NCBI GenBank assembly: GCA_039588215.1
Contig: JBDHAD010000055.1
Coordinates: 1 to 63,350, forward strand
Direction of reading: 5' to 3'
Source: JBDHAC01 sp039588215
Lineage (GTDB): Bacteria > Gemmatimonadota > Gemmatimonadetes > Palauibacterales > Palauibacteraceae
DNA length: 63,350 nucleotides
This document shows, piece after piece, positions 55,549 through 63,350 of the stretch. The position numbers and the translations under genes are program-made. Within the stretch, counting starts at the first letter, position 1. Each line of letters starts with the position of its first letter. The notes below the pieces were generated by a model. The model was not told the origin of the DNA. It saw nothing but the letters and a program-made list of their open reading frames with translations, and did not search any database.

Positions 55549-56676
55549 CTAGCGCTGATCGATCGGAACGAACTCGCGATCCTTCGTACCGACGTACTCG
55601 GCTCGAGGCCGGATCAGGCGGTTGTCCGCGTGTTGCTCCATGACGTGTGCGGACCAGCCACCGACGCGCCCCATCGCGAACAGCGGTGTGTAGAGGTCCG
55701 TCGGCAGCCCCAGCGCGTAGTAGACCGTCGCGCAGTAGAAGTCGACGTTCGGGTTCAGTCCCTTTCGGTCCCTCAACTGGTCTTCCAGCTCTCGCGAGAT
55801 CTCGTACCACTTCGGGTCGCCCAACTCCTCGCTCAGCGTCTTGGACATCTCGCGTAGATGGGTGGCGCGGGGATCCTCCGTCTTGTAGACGCGATGGCCG
55901 AAGCCCATGATCTTCCGCTTCTCCTCGAAGGCTCGCTCCACGTACGGAACGACGCCCTCCACTTCACCGATGTCCAGAAGCATGTCCATCGCCTTCGCGT
56001 TGGCGCCCCCGTGCAGCGACCCCTTCAGGGCGCCGACTCCTCCGGTGACGGCGGAGTGCATGTCCCCAAGCGTCGCTGCGATCACGCGGCAGGTGAATGT
56101 CGACGCGTTGAAGCCGTGATCCAGGTATAGGAGGAGAGTCCGGTCCAGCGCACGGGCGGCCTTCTCCGGCGGCCTCTCGCCGTCGCACATGTAGAGGAAG
56201 TTGGCCGAGTGATCGAGATCCGGATCGGGCACGATGGGCTCGGCGCCCGCCCGCAAGCGATGGAACGCGGCGATCATGGTCGGCATCTGCGCGACCAGGC
56301 GCTTCGACTTGCGTAGGTTCGCCTCCGGCGAGCTGTCTTCCGCGTCCGGGTCCAGGGTCCCCTCGGTGGACACCGCCGTCCGGAGGGCCGCCATCGGTGT
56401 CGTGTCGCGCGGGAGCGAGCGGAGGACCTCCACCGTTGCTCGGTTCACGTTCCGGAGGCTGGCGAGCTCCGCGTCGAAGGCGGCGAGCTGATCTCGTGTC
56501 GGCAAACGATCGTTCCACAGCAGGTACACGCTCTCGGTGAACGACGAGGCGGGCGCGAGATCGTGAATGCTGAAACCGCGGTAGAGCAGGATCCCCTGCT
56601 GGCCGTCAATGAAGCTGAGCGAGGTCTGCGAGGCGACGACGCCTTCGAGTCCCTTCGCTATCGTCGGTCCGGTCAT
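55549..56676 (-). CDS. gltA: Citrate synthase
   Basis: Condenses oxaloacetate and acetyl-CoA. 375 residues, the short type I-like form. Catalytic His in LKGSLHGGANAKAM, His in GFGHRVYKTEDPR, and Asp in NPNVDFYC. Begins LEGVVASQTSLSFIDGQQG, like archaeal/Gram-positive enzymes (including some 2-methylcitrate synthases), so substrate overlap is possible. AAAGGGA lies before the ATG and a strong terminator follows. Confidence 0.95.
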   Translation of the reverse strand: MTGPTIAKGLEGVVASQTSLSFIDGQQGILLYRGFSIHDLAPASSFTESVYLLWNDRLPTRDQLAAFDAELASLRNVNRATVEVLRSLPRDTTPMAALRTAVSTEGTLDPDAEDSSPEANLRKSKRLVAQMPTMIAAFHRLRAGAEPIVPDPDLDHSANFLYMCDGERPPEKAARALDRTLLLYLDHGFNASTFTCRVIAATLGDMHSAVTGGVGALKGSLHGGANAKAMDMLLDIGEVEGVVPYVERAFEEKRKIMGFGHRVYKTEDPRATHLREMSKTLSEELGDPKWYEISRELEDQLRDRKGLNPNVDFYCATVYYALGLPTDLYTPLFAMGRVGGWSAHVMEQHADNRLIRPRAEYVGTKDREFVPIDQR

Positions 56677-56749
56677 TCGAGTCCCTTTTGAGATATCTGA
56701 TGCGTGTGGGAGGGAGCGCGGAGATTCCCGCGCCCCCAGAGAAGCGCTA

Positions 56750-57001
56750 CTAGCGGATGGCAGGATCCACCGGTGCTTTCAGGAAGCGAGCTCTCAGATC
56801 TTCGGTGCTCAGCTCCTCGAAGGAGCCGGAGGGCAGCCGCGCCCGTCGTTGCGGCTGGTGAGGGTCGGAGAAGCATACGAAGACAACGGCCTCCGAATCC
56901 GGGTCCGGGTTTTTTTCTTTGGGATCGGGCCAAAAGACTTCACGTGTCGCCAACCACGCCTTCCAGCGGCGTCCCTGCTCGTCCCGGAAAGTTTTTGTCA
57001 T
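56750..57001 (-). CDS. Small hypothetical protein upstream of citrate synthase
   Basis: 83 residues from ATG 57001 with GAAGG 6 nt upstream. Begins TKTFRDEQGRRWKAWLAT, a beta-strand-like pattern with conserved-looking Trp, then SEAVVFVCFSDPHQPQRR, then a helix (FEELSTEDLRARFLKA). I do not recognise the family. A possible longer start at 57076 would include the repeat at 57028-57067. Confidence 0.6.
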   Translation of the reverse strand: MTKTFRDEQGRRWKAWLATREVFWPDPKEKNPDPDSEAVVFVCFSDPHQPQRRARLPSGSFEELSTEDLRARFLKAPVDPAIR

Positions 57002-57027
57002 GACTACCTTCGCTTTTAGTCTAGGCC

Positions 57028-57067
57028 GGAGAAACTGCTCCAACGCTGGAGGAACTGCTCCAACGAA
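57028..57067. repeat. Tandem 20-bp direct repeat, two copies
   Basis: Units 57028-57047 (GGAGAAACTGCTCCAACGCT) and 57048-57067 (GGAGGAACTGCTCCAACGAA) differ at three of 20 positions; each holds the short palindrome GGAG-N-ACTGCTCC. They sit 27-66 nt upstream of the small gene start, where an operator would be expected. Confidence 0.5.
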
Positions 57068-57220
57068 GAGAGACAAATTAGGTCCTGGGGGGGGGATTTG
57101 GAAGGTGTAGGGTCCGGATCCCGCGCCTCGACGGGATGCGAGCCGGCCAGTGGAACATCGCGGGTTCGGTAGGAGCCGACGGCAGGTCGACGAGTCGCCT
57201 CGACGTGCGGACCCGCGGAG

Positions 57221-57346
57221 TCAGGAGCCTTCGCTCTCCTCCTCACGGCGATCGAGCTCCGGAAGACGTCCCCCCAGAGCGAACCCCGCGCCGAAAAGGC
57301 CGGCGATCAACACGCCGATAAGAATCGTTAGCCATACGTAATACAT
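57221..57346 (-). CDS. 41-residue single-span membrane protein
   Basis: ATG 57346 to TGA 57221. Residues 2-24 are a strong membrane helix (YVWLTILIGVLIAGLFGAGF), followed by GGRLPELDRREEESEGS, an acidic hydrophilic tail. The composition is what a real small membrane protein would have and the frame closes cleanly, but no good ribosome site is seen. I know no family for it. It lies between plsC and the 83-residue gene on the same strand. Confidence 0.5.
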   Translation of the reverse strand: MYYVWLTILIGVLIAGLFGAGFALGGRLPELDRREEESEGS

Positions 57347-57441
57347 GGCCGGAAGGATGCGGGGGACGCGGCCCGGTGTCCAGGGTGGGCTGGATCGATC
57401 ACGGCAGGTCGCCGAGAAGTTCCGCTGGAGTCGGGAACGGA

Positions 57442-58176
57442 TCAGATTCCCCGTCCCCGCAGGCGGCGAATCACCCGGCGCTGGAATCGGAGTCGATCCA
57501 TCACCTTGTCGACCACCTTCTGGGCGGTCTCCTTCGAACGAGCACCCCCGACGAATTCCGAGTAATCGAGGGGCTTCCCGATGTACACGTACACCCGTTT
57601 CCCGATTCTAGGGAGCCACCGTCCTACCGGTAGCACCTCGTCCATCCCTTCGATCGTGACTGGAATCACCCTCGGCCGGTTCCCCAGAATCACGAGCCCG
57701 GCACCGGGACGCCCCTTCCGGATGGAGCCGTCGCGACTCCGCGTACCCTCCGGAAAGAGGATCAGCGTCCCATCGCTGAGGGCCCGCATAGACCGGTACA
57801 CAGCCTTGAGATCCCGCCGCCCCGGCCGAACGGGAATGCACTTGAGCTGATCGAAGAACCAGGCGAAAAGGCGGTTCCGGAAGAAGTTCTCCTCGGCGGC
57901 CGGGTGCCACGGGATGAGGTAGGGTCGTTGAAAGTGGCGAATGAAGAACGCCCCCATCCCGACGACGAAGCTGTCGATCATCGATTGGTGGTTGGACAGT
58001 AGAAGGGTGTTGCGTTCGAGCGGAACGCGGTGCCGGCCGATGACCCGAGTGCGGTTGAGAACCCAAAAGATCAGGACGAACACGGGCAGCGTCAGGTTCA
58101 CGACCAGAAAACTGGTCACCGGCCACAAGAGATCGGCGACTCTTCCCCTGTGCTCTCCGCTGTAGCGTTTCCCCAT
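57442..58176 (-). CDS. plsC: 1-acyl-sn-glycerol-3-phosphate acyltransferase family protein
   Basis: Acylates lysophosphatidic acid or a similar acceptor. 244 residues with an N-terminal membrane helix (about 15-42). The acyltransferase motifs are NHQSMID (HX4D), FPEGTRSRDG, and VIPVTIEGMDEVLP. The basic C-terminus is typical of membrane-associated PlsC. plsX lies elsewhere in the window; plsY was not seen. Confidence 0.9.
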   Translation of the reverse strand: MGKRYSGEHRGRVADLLWPVTSFLVVNLTLPVFVLIFWVLNRTRVIGRHRVPLERNTLLLSNHQSMIDSFVVGMGAFFIRHFQRPYLIPWHPAAEENFFRNRLFAWFFDQLKCIPVRPGRRDLKAVYRSMRALSDGTLILFPEGTRSRDGSIRKGRPGAGLVILGNRPRVIPVTIEGMDEVLPVGRWLPRIGKRVYVYIGKPLDYSEFVGGARSKETAQKVVDKVMDRLRFQRRVIRRLRGRGI

Positions 58177-58210
58177 CCCGACTCGGCTGCTGACGCCGAT
58201 GGCTGGCTGA

Positions 58211-58404
58211 TCGGCCGATCGGCCGACACGTGGCTCGCCAACTTATCGGACCACACTAGGATTGTCGAAGCCGCGATCCTAGAATAGCCGTGGGCCGGTC
58301 GTGGAGGAACTCGTGTGCGGCGCGCGCAAAGTTCTCGTAAGACCGACACGAGGAACTCTGTTCCTCAGCGACCGGCTAGCTAGTGGCGCTCGCGTGCGCG
58401 AGCG
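58211..58404. promoter_or_regulatory. Three palindromes in the plsC/S46 peptidase divergent spacer
   Basis: The 261-nt gap between the divergent genes contains: a perfect 16-bp palindrome TCGGCCGATCGGCCGA (58211-58226), 35 nt ahead of plsC; a hairpin GAGGAAC-TCT-GTTCCTC (58348-58364); and CGCTCGCG-TG-CGCGAGCG (58387-58404), 33 nt ahead of the peptidase start. Operators or mRNA leaders are possible. No coding sequence is apparent here. Confidence 0.35.
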
Positions 58405-58437
58405 AACGTCACGCTACTCCCACGGAGGAGTCGACGA

Positions 58438-60660
58438 ATGTCGTGCTCGATACGAACAACGATCGCGAGCTTCTTCCTCGCATACATGATCGCCGCGGGT
58501 GCGGGCGCCGGTGCGCTTTCGGCCTCGGTGCTCCTGGCCGATCAGCAGGCGAATCCCGCACCCCAGGACGAAACCGTCCGGCTCAAGCCATCCGCCGAGG
58601 CGCTCCGCGTTTCGGAGAGCGCCACTCTGACGGGAGTCGAGACCGGCACGATGTGGACGTTCGAGAACCCGCCGCTCGAATACTGGGAATCGACGTACGG
58701 GTTCCAGCCCACGCCGGAATGGCTGGAGCACGTTCGGCTCTCGTCCGTCCGATTCGGACAGAGTTGCTCGGCCTCGTTCGTGTCACCGGATGGACTGGTG
58801 ATGACGAACCACCACTGCGCGCGGAGTTGTGCGGAGGCGGTGTCGACGGCCGCCACCGACCACGTGGAGACGGGGTTCTACGCCGGTTCTCGGGAGGAGG
58901 AGCTCCTGTGCCCGGGCCTGTATCTCGATCAGCTCGTGAGGATCTCGAGCGTGACCGACCGAGTTCGAGCAGCGGCGCCCGCCGGCGGCTCCAGCACCCA
59001 GATCGCCGAGGCCCAGTCCGCGGCGGGTGACAGCATCGAAGAGGAGTGCGAGAGCGACTCCGGGCTGGAGTGCCAGGTCGTGTCGCTCTACCACGGGGGG
59101 CAATATCAGCTGTACGAGTACAAGCGGCTCAGCCCGGTGAAGTTGGTATTCATCCCCGAGCTTCAGGCCGGCTTCTTCGGCGGGGACCCCGACAATTTCA
59201 CCTACCCACGTTTCGTGCTGGATGTCGCGTTCGTGCGCGCGTACGAGCCCGACAGCGTGCAGGCGGCGAGCACACCCCACTTCTTCGAGTGGGATCCCGA
59301 GGGCGCTGACGAGGGTGAGCTGGTGCTCGTCACCGGGAATCCGGGCTCCACCGACCGCCAGGCGACGGTCTCACAACTCCTGTACGAGCAGGTGTACCGG
59401 CATCCGTTCATCGTCCAGATCCTCGAGGGTCAGCGCGCGGTCCTGCAGCACATCGCATCGTTCGGCCCCGAAGCCGAGCGGGGCGTTCGCGACCAGCTGT
59501 TCGGCGTCGAGAACAGTCTGAAGTTGTATGTCGGGCAGCTGGGTGGCTTGCGGGACACGACGTTGATGGGACAGAAGATCCGTTGGGAGACGGAGTTCCG
59601 CGGCAGGATCGCGGCAGATCCCGAGTTGACCGAGACGTACGGAGACACCTGGGACCGCTTGACGGACCTGCAGATCCAGAAGCTCCACACTAGCCCGCGT
59701 TTGAACGCCAATGACCCCGGGTTCGGAGGCAACCCTCTCACGCAGGTAGCCGGCGACCTCGTGCGATACGTGCGAGAGATGGACAAGCCCGAGATGGGGC
59801 GGAGCGACGAGTACCGGGGCGAGGCGCTTGCGGAGGCCGAAGCAGCGCTCGCGACCCCGCTCCAGATCAGCCCCGACATCGCGACCCGGCTCCTCGGGTT
59901 GCGACTGGCCATCGCGGATCGTTGGTTGGAACCTGATGATCCGTTCCGGTCTCTCGCGTTCCAACCCGGTGAGTCCTTGGGGGACGCGGCGGCCCGTATC
60001 GCACAGTCCACACGCGTCGGCGATCCGGCCTTCCATCAGGCGGTCATGGAGGGAGGGGTCGGCGCGCTCGAGACGACGGAGGACCCGCTTCTTCGACTCG
60101 CGGCGGCCATGGTGGAGACCTATGACGAGCTCACCCCGGTATGGGATGAGATCCAGGCCACGGAGACCGTGGAAGAAGAGCGCCTCGCGAAGGCGCTGTT
60201 CGCCGCGTTCGGAACCGATCTCCCGCCCGATGCGACGTTCACGCTTCGAATCAGCGATGGGGTGGTGAGCCGGTATCCGTACAACGGGACGTTCGCTCCA
60301 CCTCAGACGTCGTTCTACGGCCTGTACGAGCGGGCGGCCAACTTCAAGAACGAGATGCCGTGGGCGCTGCCGGAGAGCTTCGCGGAGAACCGCGGCCAGG
60401 TGGACCTTGATACGCCGCTCAACTTCGTTACCACCAACGATATCACCGGTGGGAACAGCGGGAGTCCCATGATCGACCGGCAGGCTCGTGTCGTGGGTCT
60501 CGCGTTCGATGGCAACATCGAACAGCTGCCGAACGAGTTCCTGTTCCGCTCTCGGGTCGGGCGAACGATCGGCGTCCACTCCGCGGGCATCACCGAAGCG
60601 CTGCGCAGCGTGTACGAAGCCGATGCGCTCCTGGCCGAGTTGCTGGGCGAGGGCCGCTGA
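58438..60660 (+). CDS. S46 family dipeptidyl-peptidase (DPP7-like)
   Basis: Periplasmic or surface serine exopeptidase that releases dipeptides, used for growth on peptides. 740 residues with a signal peptide over the first 35 or so residues. Chymotrypsin-like triad: His in MTNHHCAR (H126), Asp in GGDPDNFTYPR (D252), Ser in TGGNSGSPM (S674). The residue 18 after the Ser, which sets P1 preference, is Gly (G692 in FDGN), as in DPP7 (hydrophobic P1), not the Arg of DPP11. GGAGGAG lies 8 nt before the ATG. Extra Cys pairs (C110, C127, C131) may form disulfides. Confidence 0.92.
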   Translation: MSCSIRTTIASFFLAYMIAAGAGAGALSASVLLADQQANPAPQDETVRLKPSAEALRVSESATLTGVETGTMWTFENPPLEYWESTYGFQPTPEWLEHVRLSSVRFGQSCSASFVSPDGLVMTNHHCARSCAEAVSTAATDHVETGFYAGSREEELLCPGLYLDQLVRISSVTDRVRAAAPAGGSSTQIAEAQSAAGDSIEEECESDSGLECQVVSLYHGGQYQLYEYKRLSPVKLVFIPELQAGFFGGDPDNFTYPRFVLDVAFVRAYEPDSVQAASTPHFFEWDPEGADEGELVLVTGNPGSTDRQATVSQLLYEQVYRHPFIVQILEGQRAVLQHIASFGPEAERGVRDQLFGVENSLKLYVGQLGGLRDTTLMGQKIRWETEFRGRIAADPELTETYGDTWDRLTDLQIQKLHTSPRLNANDPGFGGNPLTQVAGDLVRYVREMDKPEMGRSDEYRGEALAEAEAALATPLQISPDIATRLLGLRLAIADRWLEPDDPFRSLAFQPGESLGDAAARIAQSTRVGDPAFHQAVMEGGVGALETTEDPLLRLAAAMVETYDELTPVWDEIQATETVEEERLAKALFAAFGTDLPPDATFTLRISDGVVSRYPYNGTFAPPQTSFYGLYERAANFKNEMPWALPESFAENRGQVDLDTPLNFVTTNDITGGNSGSPMIDRQARVVGLAFDGNIEQLPNEFLFRSRVGRTIGVHSAGITEALRSVYEADALLAELLGEGR

Positions 60661-60715
60661 CGACCGGGGCCGCTGCGACTAAAGGCCACGAAACCGCACC
60701 GGCGATCGTGATCGA

Positions 60716-61924
60716 ATGAGACCCTACGATCTCGCGATCGTCGGTGCGGGTCCCATCGGGCTGGAGGCCGCGGCGGCGGCTGCCGCGGGTGGGCTCAAGG
60801 TAGTGGTCCTTGAGCGTCGAGAGCCCGCGCAATACATGGCTGACTGGGGCCATGTGCGCCTGTTCACACCCTTCGCGATGAACGCGGGCCCTGCGGGGCT
60901 CGCTCTCCTGAAGTCAGAGGGCCCGGACCTGCCCGACCCGCAGCAGCTTCTGACCGGCCGCGAGCTTCGAGAGCGATACCTGCTTCCACTCGCACACAGC
61001 GTTTCACGGCGAGCCGAGTTCCTGGAGCGGCATCGCGTGCTTTCCATCAGCCGCGGGAACTTTCTGAAGGGCGAATTCCTCGGCCAGTCCACCCGCCAAG
61101 AAGCACCTTTTCGTCTTCTCTGCCAGGCCCCCGGCGACGAAGTGGAGATCATGGCGCAGCGTGTATTCGATTGCAGCGGCACGTACGGTCGGCCCAACTG
61201 GGCAGGCCCCGGTGGCACCCCGGCTCGTGGCGAACGGTCGCTTCGCGGCTCGATCGAGTACGGGCTTCCGGATGTGCTCGGGCGGGACCGTTCGCGCTAC
61301 GAGGGCGTGCGCACGCTTGTCCTCGGGGGCGGGCATTCGGCCGCGACAACCGTGCTCTCGCTCGCTGCGCTAGCCCGCGATCGCGGGAAGACTCGCTTCA
61401 CCTGGGCGACCCGACGCTCTGAGTCTCCACCCATTGCGGTGATCGCCGAAGATTCCCTACCCGAGCGCCGCTCGCTCGTTGAGGCGGCCAACTCGCTGGC
61501 GGAAGTTCCTCCGGAAGGGTGTAAGTGGCTTGGGGGTGCCCAACTCGCACACGTCTCCGAACAGGATGATGGGTACGCCGTGGGGCTATCCGCGCGAAGC
61601 GGAGAGACCGTCGAACGCTACGAGAGGATCGTCGCAAACGTCGGTTCCGAGCCCGACGATGAGATCTATCGGCAATTGCAGATTCACGAGTGCTACGCGT
61701 CTCGCGGACCGATGAAGCTCTCGGCAGCGCTGCTCGCCTCGGCGAGCGATGGGCCCGTGGACTGTCTCGAGTTGGGGGACTTCAGTGCGGACGCGCTCGA
61801 GAACCCCGAGCCGGGGTTCTTCATCCTGGGCGCGAAAAGTTATGGGAAGAACCCCGCGTTTCTGATGCAAACCGGTTACGAGCAGGTCCGAGATGCGCTG
61901 CGGCTCTCGCTGGCGACCGCCTGA
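60716..61924 (+). CDS. FAD-dependent pyridine-nucleotide oxidoreductase
   Basis: 402 residues. FAD-binding Rossmann motif LAIVGAGPIGLEAAAA at the N-terminus, a second dinucleotide motif TLVLGGGHSAATTVLS near 200-215, and FDCSGTYGRPNW between them, in the style of flavin monooxygenase/YpdA/CzcO relatives. No redox-active CxxC is seen. Lies 55 nt after the S46 peptidase and converges on the ETF-QO gene. Substrate unknown; an NADPH-dependent disulfide reductase role (YpdA-like) is one option. Confidence 0.8.
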   Translation: MRPYDLAIVGAGPIGLEAAAAAAAGGLKVVVLERREPAQYMADWGHVRLFTPFAMNAGPAGLALLKSEGPDLPDPQQLLTGRELRERYLLPLAHSVSRRAEFLERHRVLSISRGNFLKGEFLGQSTRQEAPFRLLCQAPGDEVEIMAQRVFDCSGTYGRPNWAGPGGTPARGERSLRGSIEYGLPDVLGRDRSRYEGVRTLVLGGGHSAATTVLSLAALARDRGKTRFTWATRRSESPPIAVIAEDSLPERRSLVEAANSLAEVPPEGCKWLGGAQLAHVSEQDDGYAVGLSARSGETVERYERIVANVGSEPDDEIYRQLQIHECYASRGPMKLSAALLASASDGPVDCLELGDFSADALENPEPGFFILGAKSYGKNPAFLMQTGYEQVRDALRLSLATA

Positions 61925-61926
61925 CC

Positions 61927-63350
61927 CTACATGCGCTTGTACGAGGGGCCGCTTCCACCCTCGCGCGGTAACCAGCGTGGGCCAACGATGTCGGTCGCCT
62001 TGCAATCGACGCAGTTCGGCGGGTTGACCACGAGCTCGTCCCCCTGCCGCTCGTAGACGCCCGCGGGGCACAGGTGCTCGTAGAACTCCGCCATCTCGGG
62101 AGGCACGCCGTCACCCACCACAAGATGAGATGGGATGTCGTCGCGCGTCGCGTTTCCGGCGCGGAACACTGCATCCACCTTGTCGAATGTTCGCGCTCCA
62201 TCGGCCACGTAGGAATGCGCGAGGCGCTTGGTTCGCGCGACCTGCACGTCCGACTCGGTTCGGACTCGCGCGCCCGGGAACCTGCCACCGGTCAATTGCA
62301 TCACGAGAGCGCGCGCGCCGCCGCGGAAGAGACCCGACTTGAAGGCCAGGCGCATGTTGCGGTTCCGGTACAGTGGACCGGCGGCCAGGCTCGCTCTGAG
62401 GCGCTCGTCGAAGACGGCCAGCCGCGCCCCCGAAGGATCGTCGGCGGCGAGGGCCCCGTAGATGGCCTGCGCGGCCAGTATCCCGGAACGCATCGCGTAG
62501 TGGATCCCCTTCAAGGTGGCCACATCCACCAGTCCGGCAGCGTCCCCGACGATGAGGAGTCCATCACCGTGTAAACGGTCCGGGATCGCGTGGTACCCCC
62601 CCTCCGGAATCGTCTTCGCTCCCCACTCGACCAGCTCTCCCTCACTCAGCACGGCATCAAGCAGGGGATGCCGCTTCAACGACTGCAGGAGGGCATGTAC
62701 ATCCAGATCCCGATAGGGGTGGTCGAGCCCCACCACGAGACCCAGGGACACCAGGTCATCCGCCATCGGATACAGCCAGCTCCCCCCGAACGCGTCGCGT
62801 GGTAGCGGCCAACCCATCGTGTGGATCACGGCCTCCAGGGGCCTGAGTGAGCGGACCCCGAGTACCCTCGGCCAGGACCGTGACCCGCGCGCTGATGTCG
62901 GTCGGCGGCATGAAGCCGCTTCCCGCGTTGCCGTCTCGGTCGAGACCGGCTGGCGTCGTCCTCGCACCGACCACGCGTCCCTCCTGCATGAGCAGGGACT
63001 CGGCGGGGAAGCCGGTGAATAGATTGATTCCCATCTCTTCGGCGCGCTCGCCCAACCAGCGTACGATCTCGCACACGGATGCGACGTGGTGTCCGTGGTT
63101 GCGCATGGTAGGTGGCGTCGGGAGCCGCACGCTCCGCGTCTCGGTGAGAAGGTACACTCGATCTCTGTTCACCCGACCGCGCAACGGGAACTGGGCATCG
63201 GGCATGTCCGGAAACAGCTTCCGAAACGGCTCCGGATCCACCACCGCACCCGACAGGCAGTGCTCGCCCAACCCCTCGGCCTTCTCGAGCACGGCGATCT
63301 CCAGCTCGCCGAGCGGCCCACCGTCCTCCCTGTCCGCCGCCACCAGCCGG
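61927..63350 (-). pseudogene. Electron transfer flavoprotein-ubiquinone oxidoreductase, frameshifted and cut by right edge
   Basis: ETF-QO passes electrons from ETF to quinone. The N-terminal half reads in one frame from the window edge (LEIAVLEKAEGLGEHCLSGA, INLFTGFPAESLL) to VTVLAEGTRGPLTQ near 62850, then drifts. The C-terminal half reads in another frame from about 62840: PLEAVIHTMGWPLPRDAFGG, LIVGDAAGLVDVATLKGIHY, and the cluster region LCPAGVYE with NCVDCKATD. Around 30 residues that normally join these parts, including the GxGxKExW segment, are missing. The last cluster Cys (CKTC in most homologues) is Thr. Real decay or a misassembly cannot be told apart here. Confidence 0.82.

Noticed and set aside
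59371..60579. 402-codon open frame on the minus strand
   Set aside because: Antisense to the S46 peptidase, whose triad and signal peptide are clear.

Overview
This 63 kb window looks like a chromosome segment from a GC-rich, aerobic Gram-negative bacterium. The gene set and the S46 peptidase plus TonB-type outer-membrane protein point to Gemmatimonadota or a close relative. That placement is an inference from gene content and style, not from a marker search. Almost everything is housekeeping and reads on the minus strand in long, tightly packed runs with many 4-nt ATGA/GTGA overlaps. I see no rRNA, tRNA, CRISPR array, prophage or transposase.

Layout from left to right: (1) 1-8685, minus: xerD (cut by the left edge), dedA, ispF, purE, then the lipid block fabF-acpP-fabG-fabD-plsX, rpmF, yceD, ndk and a CBS protein. 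(2) 8701-13208, minus: sucD-sucC, carbamate kinase, phosphomannomutase. (3) 13254-27682, minus: a complete complex I operon, transcribed nuoA-B-CD(fused)-E-F-G-H-I-J-K-L-M-N. (4) 27894-31175: alpha/beta hydrolase and dcd (+), DUF423 protein (-), divergent HD-GYP protein (+). (5) 31177-39577: mdh, molybdopterin genes moaA-moaE-moaD, a class I aminotransferase (+), an in-frame SppA-HU fusion, carA, an RNase HI-like protein lacking two catalytic acids (+), secG. (6) 39697-49788, minus: tpiA-pgk-gap, comF, aroE, a low-Mr phosphatase, a Sua5 protein, ispD, dnaB, family 4 UDG, coaBC. (7) 49806-51919: a 313-bp element with 22-bp terminal inverted repeats, rpoZ, gmk and a damaged yicC. (8) 52025-63350: TonB-type outer-membrane protein, leucyl aminopeptidase, citrate synthase with a clear terminator, small proteins, plsC, S46 dipeptidyl-peptidase (+), flavoprotein (+), and an ETF-quinone oxidoreductase gene that is frameshifted and cut by the right edge.

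Together these genes cover respiratory NADH oxidation (complex I, with succinyl-CoA synthetase, malate dehydrogenase and citrate synthase feeding it), lower glycolysis, fatty-acid and phospholipid synthesis, isoprenoid steps IspD and IspF, Moco synthesis and nucleotide/CoA synthesis. Peptide use is suggested by the S46 peptidase and aminopeptidase.

The points that ordinary annotation would not explain are: the SppA-HU fusion; the MITE-like element filling the rpoZ-coaBC gap; two decayed copies of the nuoD 3' end in tandem after nuoD; two genes (yicC, ETF-QO) with the same kind of lesion, a roughly 30-codon internal deletion plus frameshift; several enzymes missing normally conserved catalytic residues (RNase HI, PurE, CoaC, HD-GYP, ETF-QO); and paired hairpins with a compensatory base change ahead of rpmF. 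No obviously new multi-gene system was found.
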